From NCBI GenBank assembly GCA_025266875.1, contig JALLLT010000002.1, positions 868,001 to 932,000 on the forward strand: a stretch of DNA of 64,000 nucleotides, in the 5' to 3' direction. Source of the DNA: Fennellomyces sp. T-0311 (taxonomy: Eukaryota; Mucoromycota; Mucoromycetes; Mucorales; Lichtheimiaceae). The position numbers and the translations under genes are program-made. The notes under the pieces were generated by a model. The model had not been told where the DNA came from. It did no database searches and saw only the letters and a program-made list of their open reading frames with translations. This document shows, in pieces, positions 1 to 12,619 of the stretch (position 1 is its first letter; each line of letters begins with the position of its first letter).

Positions 1-684
1 CCAATTTGGGTCGATCTTAAAGTCAACTCTCGAAAGCCATGTCCGTAATATATACTCTCATACATATATTGCAAAGAGTACGGCCACAGTGGCGCGTAGC
101 ATATGATTAATAGACCCTATACGCCACTAGCTTGTAGTTAATGTGACAATAGCGTCGTCAACATATGCATGCTCTACTAAAGCCTGCTTCGGCTTAGACC
201 TGTGGGCCGTTAATTTTGTTTCCCATGGCAGTAACTGCCGTAATTCAAAGGAGTGATCTCAGCCGCCGGCACTAGGTCAATGTCAAACCAAGCATTGCCT
301 TAGTTATTGGCACCTTATATGTTAAACTGAAGCCATCCACATTATCTATCTATATAATATATTTAACTATACCTAAAGCATAATTCCGATAGTAAATTAG
401 ATGGGACGATCTCATCGGGTACATAACATGACACTATGGTGTCTGAAGAATAGAAAGAAAAGGCTGTACAGTACTGCAGGAGCGTAAAAGTCACTTTTAC
501 TGATTTGCATGTGGGCTATCCCTTTTCTTTTATTTTATTTAGTTGAAAAAAGTATGAATTTGTATATGGAAGGCTAATTAACATGTCCCTATAGGTACTT
601 AGTTTCATACGCATCGTAGAATCGTAAGCATTGAATACAATAAACAGAGATCTTGACAACGGTGATCCTTGTCAACATAGTGGC
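1..684. other. Intergenic DNA, no gene seen
   Basis: AT-rich sequence at the window edge. No reading frame resembles a known protein and no RNA gene is visible. It lies upstream of the decayed permease that starts near 685, so it may hold that gene's former promoter. Confidence 0.4.
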
Positions 685-2101
685 GAAAAAGAGTATTTGG
701 AAACGGAAAAGGAGAACGATGAGGAGTATAGACCTGTACGAAAGATACGTAGGTCCCTTATACCATTGCTTTGCGCTACATAGTGAGGCTGTTCGAGGAA
801 ATGAGAGGAAGAGTGACCGACTGTATATTTAAAACCGATGATAAGCGGTGGGATGAGCAAATTTTGAGTTCGGCAACTATCATGGAATTATTCGAAGATA
901 CCTGAATTACTCAAGCACGGTTTGGTTCTACTAGGCTCGGTCCTGTATGTGCGCATACCGGCATATCAGGCACCAAACACTTGATTCAAAAGCTGCCAAT
1001 ACCCAAGTGCTTTGGCACGGCTATATTTTTCCGAGGAGTTGTTATTGCCGTGACAGCACTATGTACTAATTTTGATGACCTGGTTACAGTCCGGCTGCTC
1101 CTCGGTGTTTTTAAGGCAACCGTTTATCCATAAGAGTTTCAACCCGTCTTTCTCCTTTTATATAACTCATGAGGCCTGGAATGCTGCTTCCGGCAGATGT
1201 ATATTTCTGCTGATTAGTACACTTTATCGACAAAGCGGACAAGTCATATGGTATATGGTTGTCATAATCTGTATCGAGTGAAATAATGTCGATCGTAAGT
1301 TGACTCATTATTTACAGTGTTGTTCACATGCATAAAATGGGCAGTATAAGTGCAGGGAAGTGGTGAAAATACTGGTCTAATCGTTTTGCAGCTGAGCAAT
1401 TGTGTTAAGCATTGCTTCAAGTATCGTATCCTATGGGACACATTGACGGTGTTGGTGGGTGCAGCGGTCTTTTGATCCTACCAGACAATGTGAAACCGCG
1501 CTGGTTCGACTTACCCTGGAAGAAGAGCTTATTGTGAATGAGTCCACTAGTGACAATGCTGTAATCGGAAGCAAGCAGTTCAAACTCACGCATGTTGCAG
1601 AAGCTATAAAGGAGCTTATACTATATTATTACTCACTGGTAGCTTAATATCTGTATCTGCAAAGTGGAGAAATAGATATAGTACAGTCCTTATTAAGGAT
1701 AGAGGTTTACGATAACATCTGTATATGATGCAATCGACTTTGAAATTCATTCTATTTTGAATTTCGAAGGGCTTTCCTTCAGGATACCAGGCTCCGTTGT
1801 CAGTATTTGCATTCTCCATGTGGCCATGTACTTTAGCTATCGACTCCACAAAATCAGATATGTAAGTGCCACAGTCAGCTTCATTTCCTTCATTGAAGTA
1901 AACCTTTTTTATTTACTACAGGATGGCGCCACCAAGCTTTGCGGCATATACCTATCCGCCGTCACCTCAGTACATATATGCCATGATCATAACTTCGATG
2001 TTGAGTAACATAGCAGGCTACACGAAAAGGTATTCTACAATGTATTTGCACTAGTGACAGGATGTACTGGTAACTTTGTTGGCCTCTTGTCGATGTTACA
2101 A
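685..2101 (+). pseudogene. Decayed Dal5-type MFS permease
   Basis: Pieces of an allantoate-permease-family transporter can be followed in order across three frames, with stops and frameshifts between them. The N-terminal tail ends in VRKIRRSLIPLLC (about 685-780). Then come SSATIMELFEDT (about 860-910), a segment ending KLPIPKCFG and RLLLGVFKATVYP (about 985-1130), STLYRQSGQVIW (about 1215-1255), the loop RLTLEEELIVNE (about 1510-1545) and FYNVFALVTGCTGNFVG (about 2030-2085). Each aligns with the same part of the five intact permeases at 8.5-27.5 kb. The relic lies on the opposite strand to them and is too broken to encode a transporter. It is most likely a dead duplicate of the family. Confidence 0.85.
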
Positions 2102-2883
2102 GAGGGCATTTTCTTTAAATTTCATCTGTAGCTTCCGCTGTATACTATATAATAAAGCCTCTCGCGTAAGAAGCGCTCCTTTTAATGCTCGTAGATATTT
2201 CACTTTGACTACATATGGTCTGCCCAGATGTGATAAATGATGTGTAGTCTTTAGATCTGTAATTTGAGACCATGAACAGGAAACATATAGTACATAATTA
2301 TACAAATATTAATCGAAATGCGTTACTTTCCCTTCGATCGAACAGCCTTTGATCTTGATGCAATTAATATTGTGAGGTAATGTAGCACCATTGACGTGAT
2401 GCTAATACGTATTCATCTTTTCCTCGAAAATCACTTCTGGGTGACTTTGAAAGGACGCCAATGGTAATAGTTTGATCTGTCGATTACCCTATTCATAATC
2501 GAATACTTAACAGCAGAAAGTAAGTAATCTAAAGATGCTTATATACTGACTATTTATTACTAGTACTTTCTAAATGCACTCCTGAAATCAATGTGTAATT
2601 TATTATCAAATATAGAAGATGTTCCATAATAATATACAGCATCTCCATCACGGATACATACTTTCATTTACGTAATATCTACGTTAATTCTTGATTTTTA
2701 AATTATACATATGTGTTTTGCTACTAGGAAATATGCAGGAGCACAATTGCTGCATGAGGTTTCGGGGAATCTGTAAGTCTGGAAAAAATGGGTGAGTGAT
2801 TCTTTTAATAGCAACCGATCTAATTTCCCTATAAAATAGCCTTTCTTCCTCCTTGAGGATCTTTTATTTTTTTTTCCAAAGCT
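2102..2883. other. Intergenic DNA, P450 upstream region
   Basis: About 0.8 kb of AT-rich DNA between the permease relic and the P450 start. No supported gene. The P450 promoter should lie in the last few hundred bases; no clear TATA box stands out. Confidence 0.35.
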
Positions 2884-4955
2884 ATGACTACTATATTGAG
2901 TAAAAATCGCGCGTCGGTAATAGCATTCACCAAGTGGATGACATCCATATTTGCCAAGGAATCGGGAAGCAACAACGTCATGCTTCGCTTGGCTGTCACT
3001 GTACTGGTCCTGTATGGAATATGCCATAAGATATCCAGTCCACCCCGTCACTTACGCCGTCTACCTCAGGCCAGTTTCTTCAAATTTCTGAAGGCAGTGT
3101 TGCTAGGCAAACCGGTAGCCGATATTGCTAAAGAAATTACGCTTCCAGCGGCGAGTAAATCCGAGCATGGGATATACACCGTATGTCATGCTGCATTACT
3201 GCGAATATACACCTGACTGTTGAAAATTTAGCGTTTTGATCACAACGGCTGGGCTGTGCATGTTGTAGACCCCGTGGTAGCCAAGACACTACTACTTCGG
3301 ACAAGTAAGGAGAATGTTCTTGGTCATTTACACATGAAATTTAAGGTGGCAATTTCCACATGCGTAGATTTATTTCCCAAAGCCGATGTTTGGAGGGAGA
3401 AAGATGGAACTCTGAGTGGGAAATTCTTTTTGGGATCGAATGTCGTGTTTTCAAGAGGAGAGGACTGGAAATTACAACGAAAGGTAAATCTTTCCGCCTT
3501 GACATATTCATTAACGATATTTTATTAATGCATTGCCGTCCTATCGATATGTATATAGATTGTAAATCCTGCGTTTCACAAGTCGCTTCCAATTGAGCTC
3601 TTTGGCCGACTTTCGCAAAAACTATTTACGGTCATGGATGCTATGGATTCTACTGTCGACTTCCATGACCTTACAACACGCTTTACACTAGATGCAATTG
3701 GTATATCAGGGTTCGGTATGTTTTGTGGAACTAGCTTACAAAGTGACTTGACAATTTGCACTTCTTATTCAAAGGATTTGACTTTAATGCGATTGGTGAT
3801 CAGCAAAGCAAATGGGTGACTTCCTATAATTCAATCATGCGAGGAATACGTGATCCCCTATTCGCCATAATACGCATACTAGAGCGTCGGTTCTTGTATT
3901 TATTCCCTGCACGCGCACGGCTTCACCAAGAAGCTTCGGAGTTTCATCACATGCTTCAAAAAATAATTGAGCATAAGCGCAAGATTTTGCAAGAGAAATC
4001 CAACGACGGAAACGACGATATACTGAGTATGATGATCCAGGCACAGCAGGAAAGTGGCGAAGTTTTTCCGGATGAGAAATTATTGGTATTTGTTATTCCA
4101 TTTCTAGAATTTGTCGCAAACGTGTGATGACTTATTAGCAATGGTATAGAGCAATCTTTGCATATTCTTTTTGGCCGGTCACGATACAACTTCAAACGCA
4201 CTTGCTTGCGCAGTATATTACTTGGCCGTTAATCAGGTATGACTAAATAGAAATTATTGACTGTGCCGTTTGATAACAAGGACTCTAGGATATGCAACGC
4301 AAAGCCAGAGACGAGGCCATCAAATGCTTAGGAGAAGAACCCCAGGATATCATCCCTTCACAATCTCAGCTACATGAAATGCCCTACATTCATTCCATAA
4401 TTAAAGAGGTACGTAACAAGATTACATGACAGGATGCCACAAGGCTATGAGGCAATCATACCGATTACCATATGCGTAGTCCCTTAGGATGAATGCTCCT
4501 ATTAATAACCTTGCACCACGCGAAGCTACCCAGGACACTATTCTCGGAGACACAGTTATTCCAAAGGGTACCAGAGTAGTACTAAATGTGTTTGAGCTGC
4601 AGACTTCTCCAAAAATATGGGAAAATCCACAGAAGTTTGATCCGGAACGATTTTCTCCTGGAGGAGAGGCAGAAAAGGGGCTTGGCTTGAACTGGTTACC
4701 GTTTTCAAATGGATCCCGTCAATGTATTGGCATGAATTTTAGCATGAACGAGCAGAAGGTTCTTCTTCCAATGTTGCGTACGTATCATAATTCTCCATTC
4801 CCTCAAACTTCCATTGTTTTAACTCTTTATATATAGTGCGGAAGTTTGAATGGAGGTTGCCAGAAGATTCTATCCATAAAGAGAGCTTAATCACTAAAGG
4901 GTTTATACTCTCCAGTCCAAAGGATTTAACTATAACTTTTACTAAGCGATACTAG
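2884..4955 (+). CDS. Cytochrome P450 monooxygenase
   Basis: Heme-thiolate monooxygenase, probably anchored in the ER by an N-terminal hydrophobic segment (about residues 34-48). Eight exons join without a stop: 2884-3180, 3232-3483, 3559-3715, 3775-4085, 4150-4236, 4289-4408, 4480-4777 and 4837-4955, giving about 546 aa, a normal P450 length. Visible motifs are the I-helix FFLAGHDTTSNAL (exon 5), the K-helix ExxR as ESLR formed across the exon 6/7 junction, the PERF region (FDPERFSP) and the heme loop FSNGSRQCIG carrying the cysteine ligand (exon 7). All key residues are present, so the gene looks functional. The substrate and CYP family cannot be assigned by eye. The start is the ATG that opens exon 1. 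Its neighbours are two decayed genes. Confidence 0.92.
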
Positions 4956-6140
4956 GGCTAATAGCAATTGATGATGTATAGTGCATGAGTATTGTCTACT
5001 GTAAAATAAATATGTCAAGAAGCCCATGAAAGTCATATCAGTGACACGCATTAATAAACTTAATTATGCAAGCGGCCAAGCCACTCACAAGTCTAGTATT
5101 TACGATTGCCATGGTAACATCCTTCTTTTGAATCCTAAGAGTACGACGTTACACCAGTAGCTGACGAGGTGCTGATAGTTTCCTGTAACAAATTTAGTGC
5201 TTACTTTGTATTACAAATCTGCGTACTGTAACGATTAGACATGATATGGCTATCAGTGGACGTTTAATATGGATATCTTTATGTAATATTTTATGCTGAT
5301 ATTAGAGAATTTCAGATCGCGTAGAGCATTTTCATTTTGATGGCACCCCATAAAGTGAAGATTTCATTCTTGCGTATTAGACACTTTTTATATAGCACCT
5401 GTTCTCAAAAGGATTACAAGTTACAGTAAAGTAAAAGACAATATTTGCTTATATACGTTGTGCATCATATATTGGAAGTTATACGGCGCTTCAGATGCGG
5501 AAAAGTAGTACTACGATGTTGCACACTATGGAAAGTGAAAATGGAAAAGCTTTCACTTACTTGCAGGATTTAAGTGAAATTTATTAATGCATATTTCATT
5601 TGCATCTACCTCTACTGCCAATTCAAAATGCAAAATGAAAATTTCCGGGCGATCTGAAATACTCTGTTACAGAAGTATGCAGCAAACTATAAAAGATTGA
5701 CTATATAAGCAAACACATGTTATATATATAAGCTTCGAGATTAAAAGCTATGCTATTCTGGCTTCGGACACCGCTGATGCATTTCTGAACTGATGTGACA
5801 CAGCAAGCCTTGTGACAGAAAACCGTTCTCAGTGACACACATACTTCACTTGATCTGGACATGGGTTATCTTTGATGCATGATCTGTCACAAAAATAATT
5901 AAATTGAATGATCTACGTCCACTATATTATGTAAAAACTGTAATGACTCTCGTTTAAAAAAAACGCATAAACAAATCTTTGCAAATTTAATTTACCTATG
6001 AGTTAGCATCTTAAACAAGAGTTAAGCATGTGCTGAAGGACAATTCCGGTTAGTCCGGCCTCACCATCTTTGGTAACTTTCGAGACCTTAAGGAACCTTG
6101 ATGATAAGACTCAGCCTGCGATAGACAATTTGCACATATT
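4956..6140. other. Intergenic DNA, nothing recognised
   Basis: About 1.2 kb of AT-rich sequence downstream of the P450 with no supported reading frame or RNA gene. It presumably includes the P450 3' UTR. Confidence 0.4.
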
Positions 6141-6149
6141 TCACCTTGG

Positions 6150-6310
6150 AAAAAAAATATTCAAGATCAATTCAATTATTGATTTGAATATTTAAAAATA
6201 TTTAAGTATGTAAAAATATGGAGAAATATTTAAGTGCCATATTCAAATATGTAAGTTATATAGAAAAATATTTGCAGGTCATATTCAAATCTTTAAAGAT
6301 ATTGCAGACA
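6150..6310. repeat. AT-rich repeat cluster, left
   Basis: Repeated words such as AATATTTAA and ATATTCAAAT fill this stretch. A similar AT-rich cluster (TTCAAATATGTAAAAAATAT, ATATTTAATCC) occurs at about 8045-8160. The pair brackets a decayed gene, so they could be subterminal repeats of an old DNA transposon. No clean terminal inverted repeat was found, so this is tentative. Confidence 0.3.
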
Positions 6311-6626
6311 TATCAAAGATGCCTTCCCACTTACGGCGAGTGTGGGTTACTGGGGCTCGCGGTTGCTCATGGTGCGAGCATTTCAACGTACCAAAAAGGA
6401 TAAAAAAGGTAGGTCTAGCAATGATTGATACTGTTTTCTCCAGATCTCACAAGCTTATGCGAATATTATAAAAGAAGGTAGCGAAGACAAATAACAGGTA
6501 TTATGACGTATATCGCTAAAGCCAGGAACTAATAGGATTAAATATTAAAGCGGTACTCCATCTGGAAACGGTTCAGCAAACCAGTCGGGCGCCTCAAGTA
6601 AATGGTATGCTACCCTTATATAACAT

Positions 6627-7750
6627 ATGCTTTGCAATGGAAAAGTTGATATTTTTGCACACCTCTTACAATTTTTTTATAGCCTGGAAGCGTCATCTCC
6701 CGAGGGAGAAGTTCCAATTGACGCTTCGGATTTCGCAAGTCCTGGCGATAGTTTGCTTGTAGGTCATGATTTCCCGCACTCTGAAGACATTTATGAAGCT
6801 ATCGAGCAGGTGCAATCAGCATACGAACTTCAGGATGGCCCTAGCGAGGAGAAGGAAGATGACCACAGTTAACACAGAGCAGAGCCTAGCGACAAGGAAG
6901 CATCCCTTGCAAGCGACAGGGGATACACATCCGATACAGAATCACTTGATTCAAGTTGTCCAGTGAGGAGGAATTAGAGAGTGACAGTAGTTTGTTTATC
7001 AAGGACAAGGTCAAGAAGGCGGGCAAAGCCAAAGCCAAAGGCAAGCAGGTAGACGAAGGTGAGCAGGACACAGAGAGCAGTGACAAAAAATCGAGCATAT
7101 CGCGAAAAATCTGCTCATTCATACTCTTCAACGTCGAGTTCACCATCGGCAAACAAAGAAGTGTATGCCGCAACCCTTGCACAGGCAAAAGGCAAAATTA
7201 CCAGAGGATTGAAAAGTCAAGTAGCTGGGAAAGCGACCGCGTCACCAACTGCGGCCCAACCACAAGGTAAGCTGTTTTATATACTCGCTAAATAGTTTCA
7301 TCTGCAATGAAAAAACGTGGAAGGCCTAAAAAGTCCAACGGTGACAGTGAAACTGATACGGTACATAGCCGAAAAGACCGAGGGCACGACCTTCAAAACA
7401 GAAGCAACAGGTTTAGTCTGAACAATGATAGTGTTTTATTAGTGAATACGCAGCATACAGATATTTGATTAGCAGGAAAGACCATAGTATTAGTATTGCA
7501 GTAAATTACATAGCATGAACAATAAACCGACAGCAGCGCTTAACAGTGAAGCCATAAGAACGCTTCCAGGATGAAGTGAATCAACGGTACAAAGAATGAA
7601 AAGAGACTTATAAAAGTATCTTTGGAGTTTCGGATGTGCTTTATTGAATGCAACGCTCTATGCTTTTATATCTTTTTGTGTATTGAATTAGCGATGGCAG
7701 TTTAGATAGTGTTTCGTCTTCAGAATTGCCTGAATGGATGGAGGACGTAT
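6627..7750 (+). pseudogene. Decayed Ser/Lys/Glu-rich gene, unrecognised
   Basis: Several + strand fragments in different frames look protein-like in composition but cannot be joined without frameshifts. They are an acidic stretch with SPEGEVPIDASDFASPGDS (about 6684-6740), a Lys/Ala-rich stretch KVKKAGKAKAKGK (about 7010-7048), Ser-rich EKSAHSYSSTSSSPS (about 7100-7150), an AT-hook-like KKRGRPKKSNG (about 7312-7345) and SSSELPEWMEDV (about 7715-7750). Such a low-complexity, charged composition fits a nuclear or DNA-binding protein, or an accessory protein of a transposon. I recognise no family. It may instead be a gene with introns I could not place. Confidence 0.3.
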
Positions 7751-8487
7751 AGGATCCTTTCCTTTGTTCTGATCATGCGGATCTGAGGATGTCTTTGACA
7801 TCCGCCATGCAGTGTAACGACCGCATTGCTATATTGGAGTCAATTCCATGTCCTGTTGAGTTTATCCCATTCGTTCATACGGTGTAATTCTTAATCCGTG
7901 TAGACAAGTTACTATGTAAGTACACTTCGTGATGATGTTGAACCGATATGTGTTATCCGATAGGAAATATCTTCTATTATTATCATCTGTGGTTGTTTCA
8001 CCACACAGGAAACCAGCAGCAGAACGATGACAATCTTACATACCACAAAATGTTCAAATATGTAAAAAATATATAGGAATATTTAATCCATATTTAATCC
8101 ATATTTAAAAATGTTGAAAAAATATTTAGAAACGCGACAAAATAAATATTCAATAATGTATACTTTTTTTACATTAATTTCGAATTCTTTTTCCTACAGT
8201 GTTCAGTGAAACATCACTAGATGACAAATGTACCTTCAATAACTAGAAGATGCTAGAAGGTCAGTCAAAGATGTGCCGTAGTCAACAGTCACCTGCAGTA
8301 TGTAATGCTTTTTACCTCGCCTGCCTGTCAAGTGACCGATGTACCATATTCTAATGGTACTATGTAAGCACAGAAAACTGAGACTACTGATATAGTTTTT
8401 GTAAAAAGAAGGTCATATTATTAAATAACTGCTATTATTGTAAGTAGATATAGGGTAAACACCGCGATATAGATGAGGAACATAGGC
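7751..8487. other. Intergenic DNA with AT-rich repeats
   Basis: Contains the right-hand AT-rich repeat cluster (about 8045-8160) and the region downstream of the first intact MFS gene. No supported gene. Confidence 0.35.
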
Positions 8488-10313
8488 TTAAAGGCGATAT
8501 ACGAAGTGAAGGTCCTCCTTATCGGTCAAGTCAATCTCTTGACGATTTTCCGGCTCAGGTGGTAAGAGGCCCTCTTCCTTCAGCTTTAGTCTTCTCTTGT
8601 TCTCCTTACTTTGTGACCAGCGTACATAGAAAAACATCAAAGCACATAAGAAATCAGCAACGGCAAATCCAATCATTGCGCCTATGTAGCGAGGTGCTTG
8701 ATGTTCCACCATCATAAGCGGGCCTACGAAATTTCCTATGCAGTAGGCGACCAAATTTCCACTGGTATAGAAAATTTTCTTGGTATAGCCGGATACATTG
8801 CTGGAAATATAGGTTTGCAAGAGCGTATATGCCGAGCTAGTCGTAGAACAATATAGCCCCAATAGTTGAACCGGACCATGAGGAAGGACAAGCAAGAGAA
8901 TGGCACCGAGCATAGGAAGGAGGCTGCTTAGGATCGCGATTATACCAATTTCATCGTAATGGTGGCTCAAAAATACTGCAACTCCAACGAAAAATACAAT
9001 GGACGCACCATAGGGGATGTTTAAAAGGACGGATGTTAATGGCTAAATAAGTCTTTGTAAGCAATACAAGAGTAAGAATACGTGAGGAGATCAACTTACA
9101 TCAAATCCCATGCTGTTAATAATTTGAGATACAAACGTGGAAATAGCACCATTCTGTAGATTCAAAAGGAGTGAAATGAAAAAGAAGCAGTAGAGTCGTG
9201 GATCCTTCAATGCCTCGTACATGTGCTCTTGTTTGATAACCTTGTTCTGTACTACTGCGTTGTCTCGGCTACGCTCATCAACAATCTTTTCTTCTTCTGG
9301 AGTAAGACGGAACCATCTCGATTTTGGTTTGTCTGCCAAAAACAAGAAGAAGGGGAAGCCAAGGAAGAAGGTGACAATGCCAAAAATAATCATAGACCTG
9401 AGTATACTGATAAGTATATGATAATACAAAGGGTACTTATGACTCTTACCACTTCCATGCGCGAATTCCAAGATGGCCGTCCATTTTACCGACACCGTAT
9501 GCGATAAGACTACCAATGCAAATCGACGCCGCGTTGGCTGCAAACATGGCTCCAAACCAAAGTACTTGTTCGGATCGCCGATAGAGAGTACTGATAAGCA
9601 AGAAAATCTAGTGAAAAGTTAATATCATGTGATCGTTTTACAAAGATATAACAGATCCTTACGGCTGGATATGTCGCACCTTCCCTACAACGGATTACTG
9701 TGTAAGTGTTTGGCTTCTGCGTACCCCTTCTCTCATTTTTTACCAGAAGCCAAGCAGAAAGCGCAAACCTGCTAATTGAGCAAAATTTTGGCCCAAAGCA
9801 TGGCATGCGAGGGTCACACCCCATATGAACAGGATAGCTCCAAGATATTTCGATATTTGTACCCGCTGTAATAAATACTGGTTCGGTAACTATTGATACC
9901 CTGTTAGCATAGTTCGATCACAACAGAGGGAAGGAATGTGTATTCCTCAAAATACATACTTGGATACATAAGTAGCCTACATAAAACATGGAGCCAAGCC
10001 ATCCAAACTCGTTATGTGTTATGTGAGTGTCCTCGTAAATGCCAAAGAGAGCCGAGACAGTCAATGTCGATTTGTCAATGAACTTGCGAGTAAATCGTCA
10101 GCTTCCATGTATGTAAATTTATAGTTTATATTCTTTTACCTGGACAAAAAGAATCATAATTACTAATGGCATGAAAACCCAGTTGATCTTCTTAACTAGC
10201 TTCTTTTCTTCAGGACTTTTAACAAATCGTCCATATTTATCCACTCCGGCTTCAAGAGATGATGAAATCTCGTACTTTTCGTTGACTGGAATTTCGTCTG
10301 TGGACGTTTCCAT
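8488..10313 (-). CDS. MFS permease 1 (Dal5/allantoate family)
   Basis: Twelve-helix plasma-membrane symporter of the anion:cation symporter/Dal5 type. Seven exons on the - strand join in frame: 10313-10140, 10082-9960, 9889-9744, 9684-9663, 9607-9450, 9397-9100 and 9042-8488, for 491 aa. Family marks are FIDKSTLTVSALFG at the first helix, WLGSMFYVGYL, the NFAQLAGLRFLLGFWEG helix, the central loop RLTPEEEKIVDERSRDNAVV, GYTKKIFYTSGNLVAYCIGN late in the protein, and a C-terminal DLTDKEDLHFVYRL tail. Exon 4 is only 22 nt. It is the downstream end of a five-gene array in one direction. Substrate unknown; allantoate, ureidosuccinate, nicotinate and vitamins are known for relatives. Confidence 0.9.
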
Positions 10314-10438
10314 TGTTAGTATAATCGGTTATGGAGGAGAACAACGTCAAAGAGGACACTAATGAACGAAAGAAAAAGGTAAGCGAAAGGGGCGACTGCG
10401 TGGGATGTACAGAAAAATGAGGGTTCGGAATTGCAGGG

Positions 10439-10446
10439 TTTTTATA
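10439..10446 (-). promoter_or_regulatory. TATA box of MFS 1
   Basis: TATAAAAA on the - strand about 125 bp before the ATG of MFS permease 1. Its position is a little farther out than in the sister genes. Confidence 0.4.
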
Positions 10447-12619
10447 CCATATCGGCAACTTTGTGTTCTTCCTTTTATATATAATGTGCGGGAAGGTATT
10501 CTTTACCAGCTCATCTCGTTTGAGCCCGCTTTTATTTCCTTGACGGTACTGAACAAGGTGTGATGTTTGTCAAATTTCAATTTTTTTTAATTTTTACTAC
10601 ATCTTTATACGGTGGATTGCTGTTGTATGCATATAAGTAATGGTTGTGTGTACCATCATATTGATGTTACACAAGGAAGATGCGAAAACCTTTTCCACGG
10701 ATCGTGCACCTTGGATCTCCGAGTTGATCTCTCAAACGGAGGCAAGAAAAATTAGCGCCACCAGTGGAAAATAGTGTTAACGTAGCGATGCAAAATATTT
10801 AGAACCTTGAATCAGTCAGAACCGGGCATTTTTTGGGCTCCTACATACATCGCTTAATGTACCCTTGATTGCCATCATGGGTTCTGTGCAGCACTTCTAG
10901 TTATGCTAAACCGTTATCCAGAATCCCTGATAGAATATCTCGTGTCAGTACTCAAAAAAGAGTTTAGAATTGAGGGATACTAGTAAGGAAGAACTGAACA
11001 ATTTAAATGGCGAAGTAAAAGAGCATTGTAGTACAAACAAGTGATTTGCCATATGAATTCTCTGGGCAGGTTCCTACATTAGCCATTGAGGAACACTTGA
11101 AGCCTGGTTACACCTGTTTAGTGATCGCCTTTTCTCCCTATTTGGTTAGCCCTGTTGCTTGTGGCCGCCCGTCTTCCCGCCTTGGTGGCGCAGACTTACG
11201 AATTTTTCTCTGGCCTTGTTCTTCGTCATCACCGATGCGCAACTTGGACGATAAGAGATAGGATCATCATCTGAGTAAAAATTAGAAAGCATACATTTAA
11301 ATATTTGATGTACAAGATGAGTGTACTCGGACAATCATCCTTTAAAGAAGACTTCGTATCTTTGACAGCCGATACGACTTACCCAATAACAATAAGCAGT
11401 TATTGTAGGACAACAATCCATGTCCGCTTATACTAGGCATACAAACCCGATTTGCAAATGCGGGGAAGTCACCCGCTTCTCGACCGTATATGTTCAAAGA
11501 AACTTCTATCCCTTCCGCACGACTGATGTTGCGTTGAAAAGTATGTGCAACCCAGACATAATTACATTTGCTTTAATCCTCATGCGAATCCCACATTAGC
11601 CAAAAAGAGATGTCATGCCGTATCACAGCTTGAGTGTGTCGCACGATACTTGCTCACCCGCGGATTACTGACCGCGAACGGAACTGCTGATACAGTTCTT
11701 GACATTCGCTTAATGCCACCCATATCCTCAAATTTAGCTACTATCTGTTCGTGATCTTCAATATTATTGCTGACATCAAGTGCCTGGCTAGTAAGGTTAC
11801 TAGAATATATAGGCTCTTGTTGGCATCCAACTGTTAGTGGCAGGAGGGTGGTGAATGGAAAGTCATATGTGATTTTCCCCGGAGATCCGATGTTTTGAAA
11901 CATGAGCTCTTTATTTGAGCTCGAAATTTTCCTATTTCACTTCTCTCTACGTAATGTACGAAAGTTTGCTATCTGTCGGCATGGAAGTAAGAATTTGCAA
12001 ATATTATAACTGCAGCTACGAGGTCACTTTCTTTGATGATCGAACATTCGTCAATATTGAACTGGAATGATTGCATTAAGAACAATTGCTTTCGTACTGG
12101 CATTCGTCGTCTTTTGTTGATCAGCAATATGTTCACTGTACCAAAATAGATACCCTACCATCAGGTATAAAAATGGTCACTTGCACTTTATTTACCCGGG
12201 AGCACTTTAAGAAGTGCTACAATAATGGGTAAGCTTTGATGCATGAGGTAAGGCGTTTGTGCAAGTGATGTCAAGGATACCATCAGAATGTTGCTGATCC
12301 GCCGGTAAGTAGCACAAACGATGAGGTGGACGAATTATGCTCAAACAGTCGATATTATACACTCCGAATAAAGAAGACTTTCTTGTTCAGCACAATGAAG
12401 TACAAAGTTGATAGGATAGAAGGATTGGGCGCAAAACTGTGATCATACGTAGAAAAGGCTATCTATTAAAATATCTGTCACTACGCTATCGCCATTACTC
12501 AAAAGATTTTAGTTACCAAAATAAAAGCATCATGGTGGATAGCTTAAATTTAATACACATATGCATCCCCCCTGTGGTATAATTATGAATATTTCTACTA
12601 AATATCTGCTATACATATT
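10447..12619. other. Spacer between MFS 1 and MFS 2
   Basis: About 2.2 kb without a supported gene. A 96-codon open frame on the - strand (11613-11903) resembles nothing I know and is probably chance. The spacer should hold upstream control of MFS 1 and the 3' end of MFS 2. Confidence 0.35.

Noticed and set aside
11613..11903. 96-codon - strand frame in the MFS 1/MFS 2 spacer
   Set aside because: No recognisable motif, no paralog in the window and no clear promoter; likely chance.
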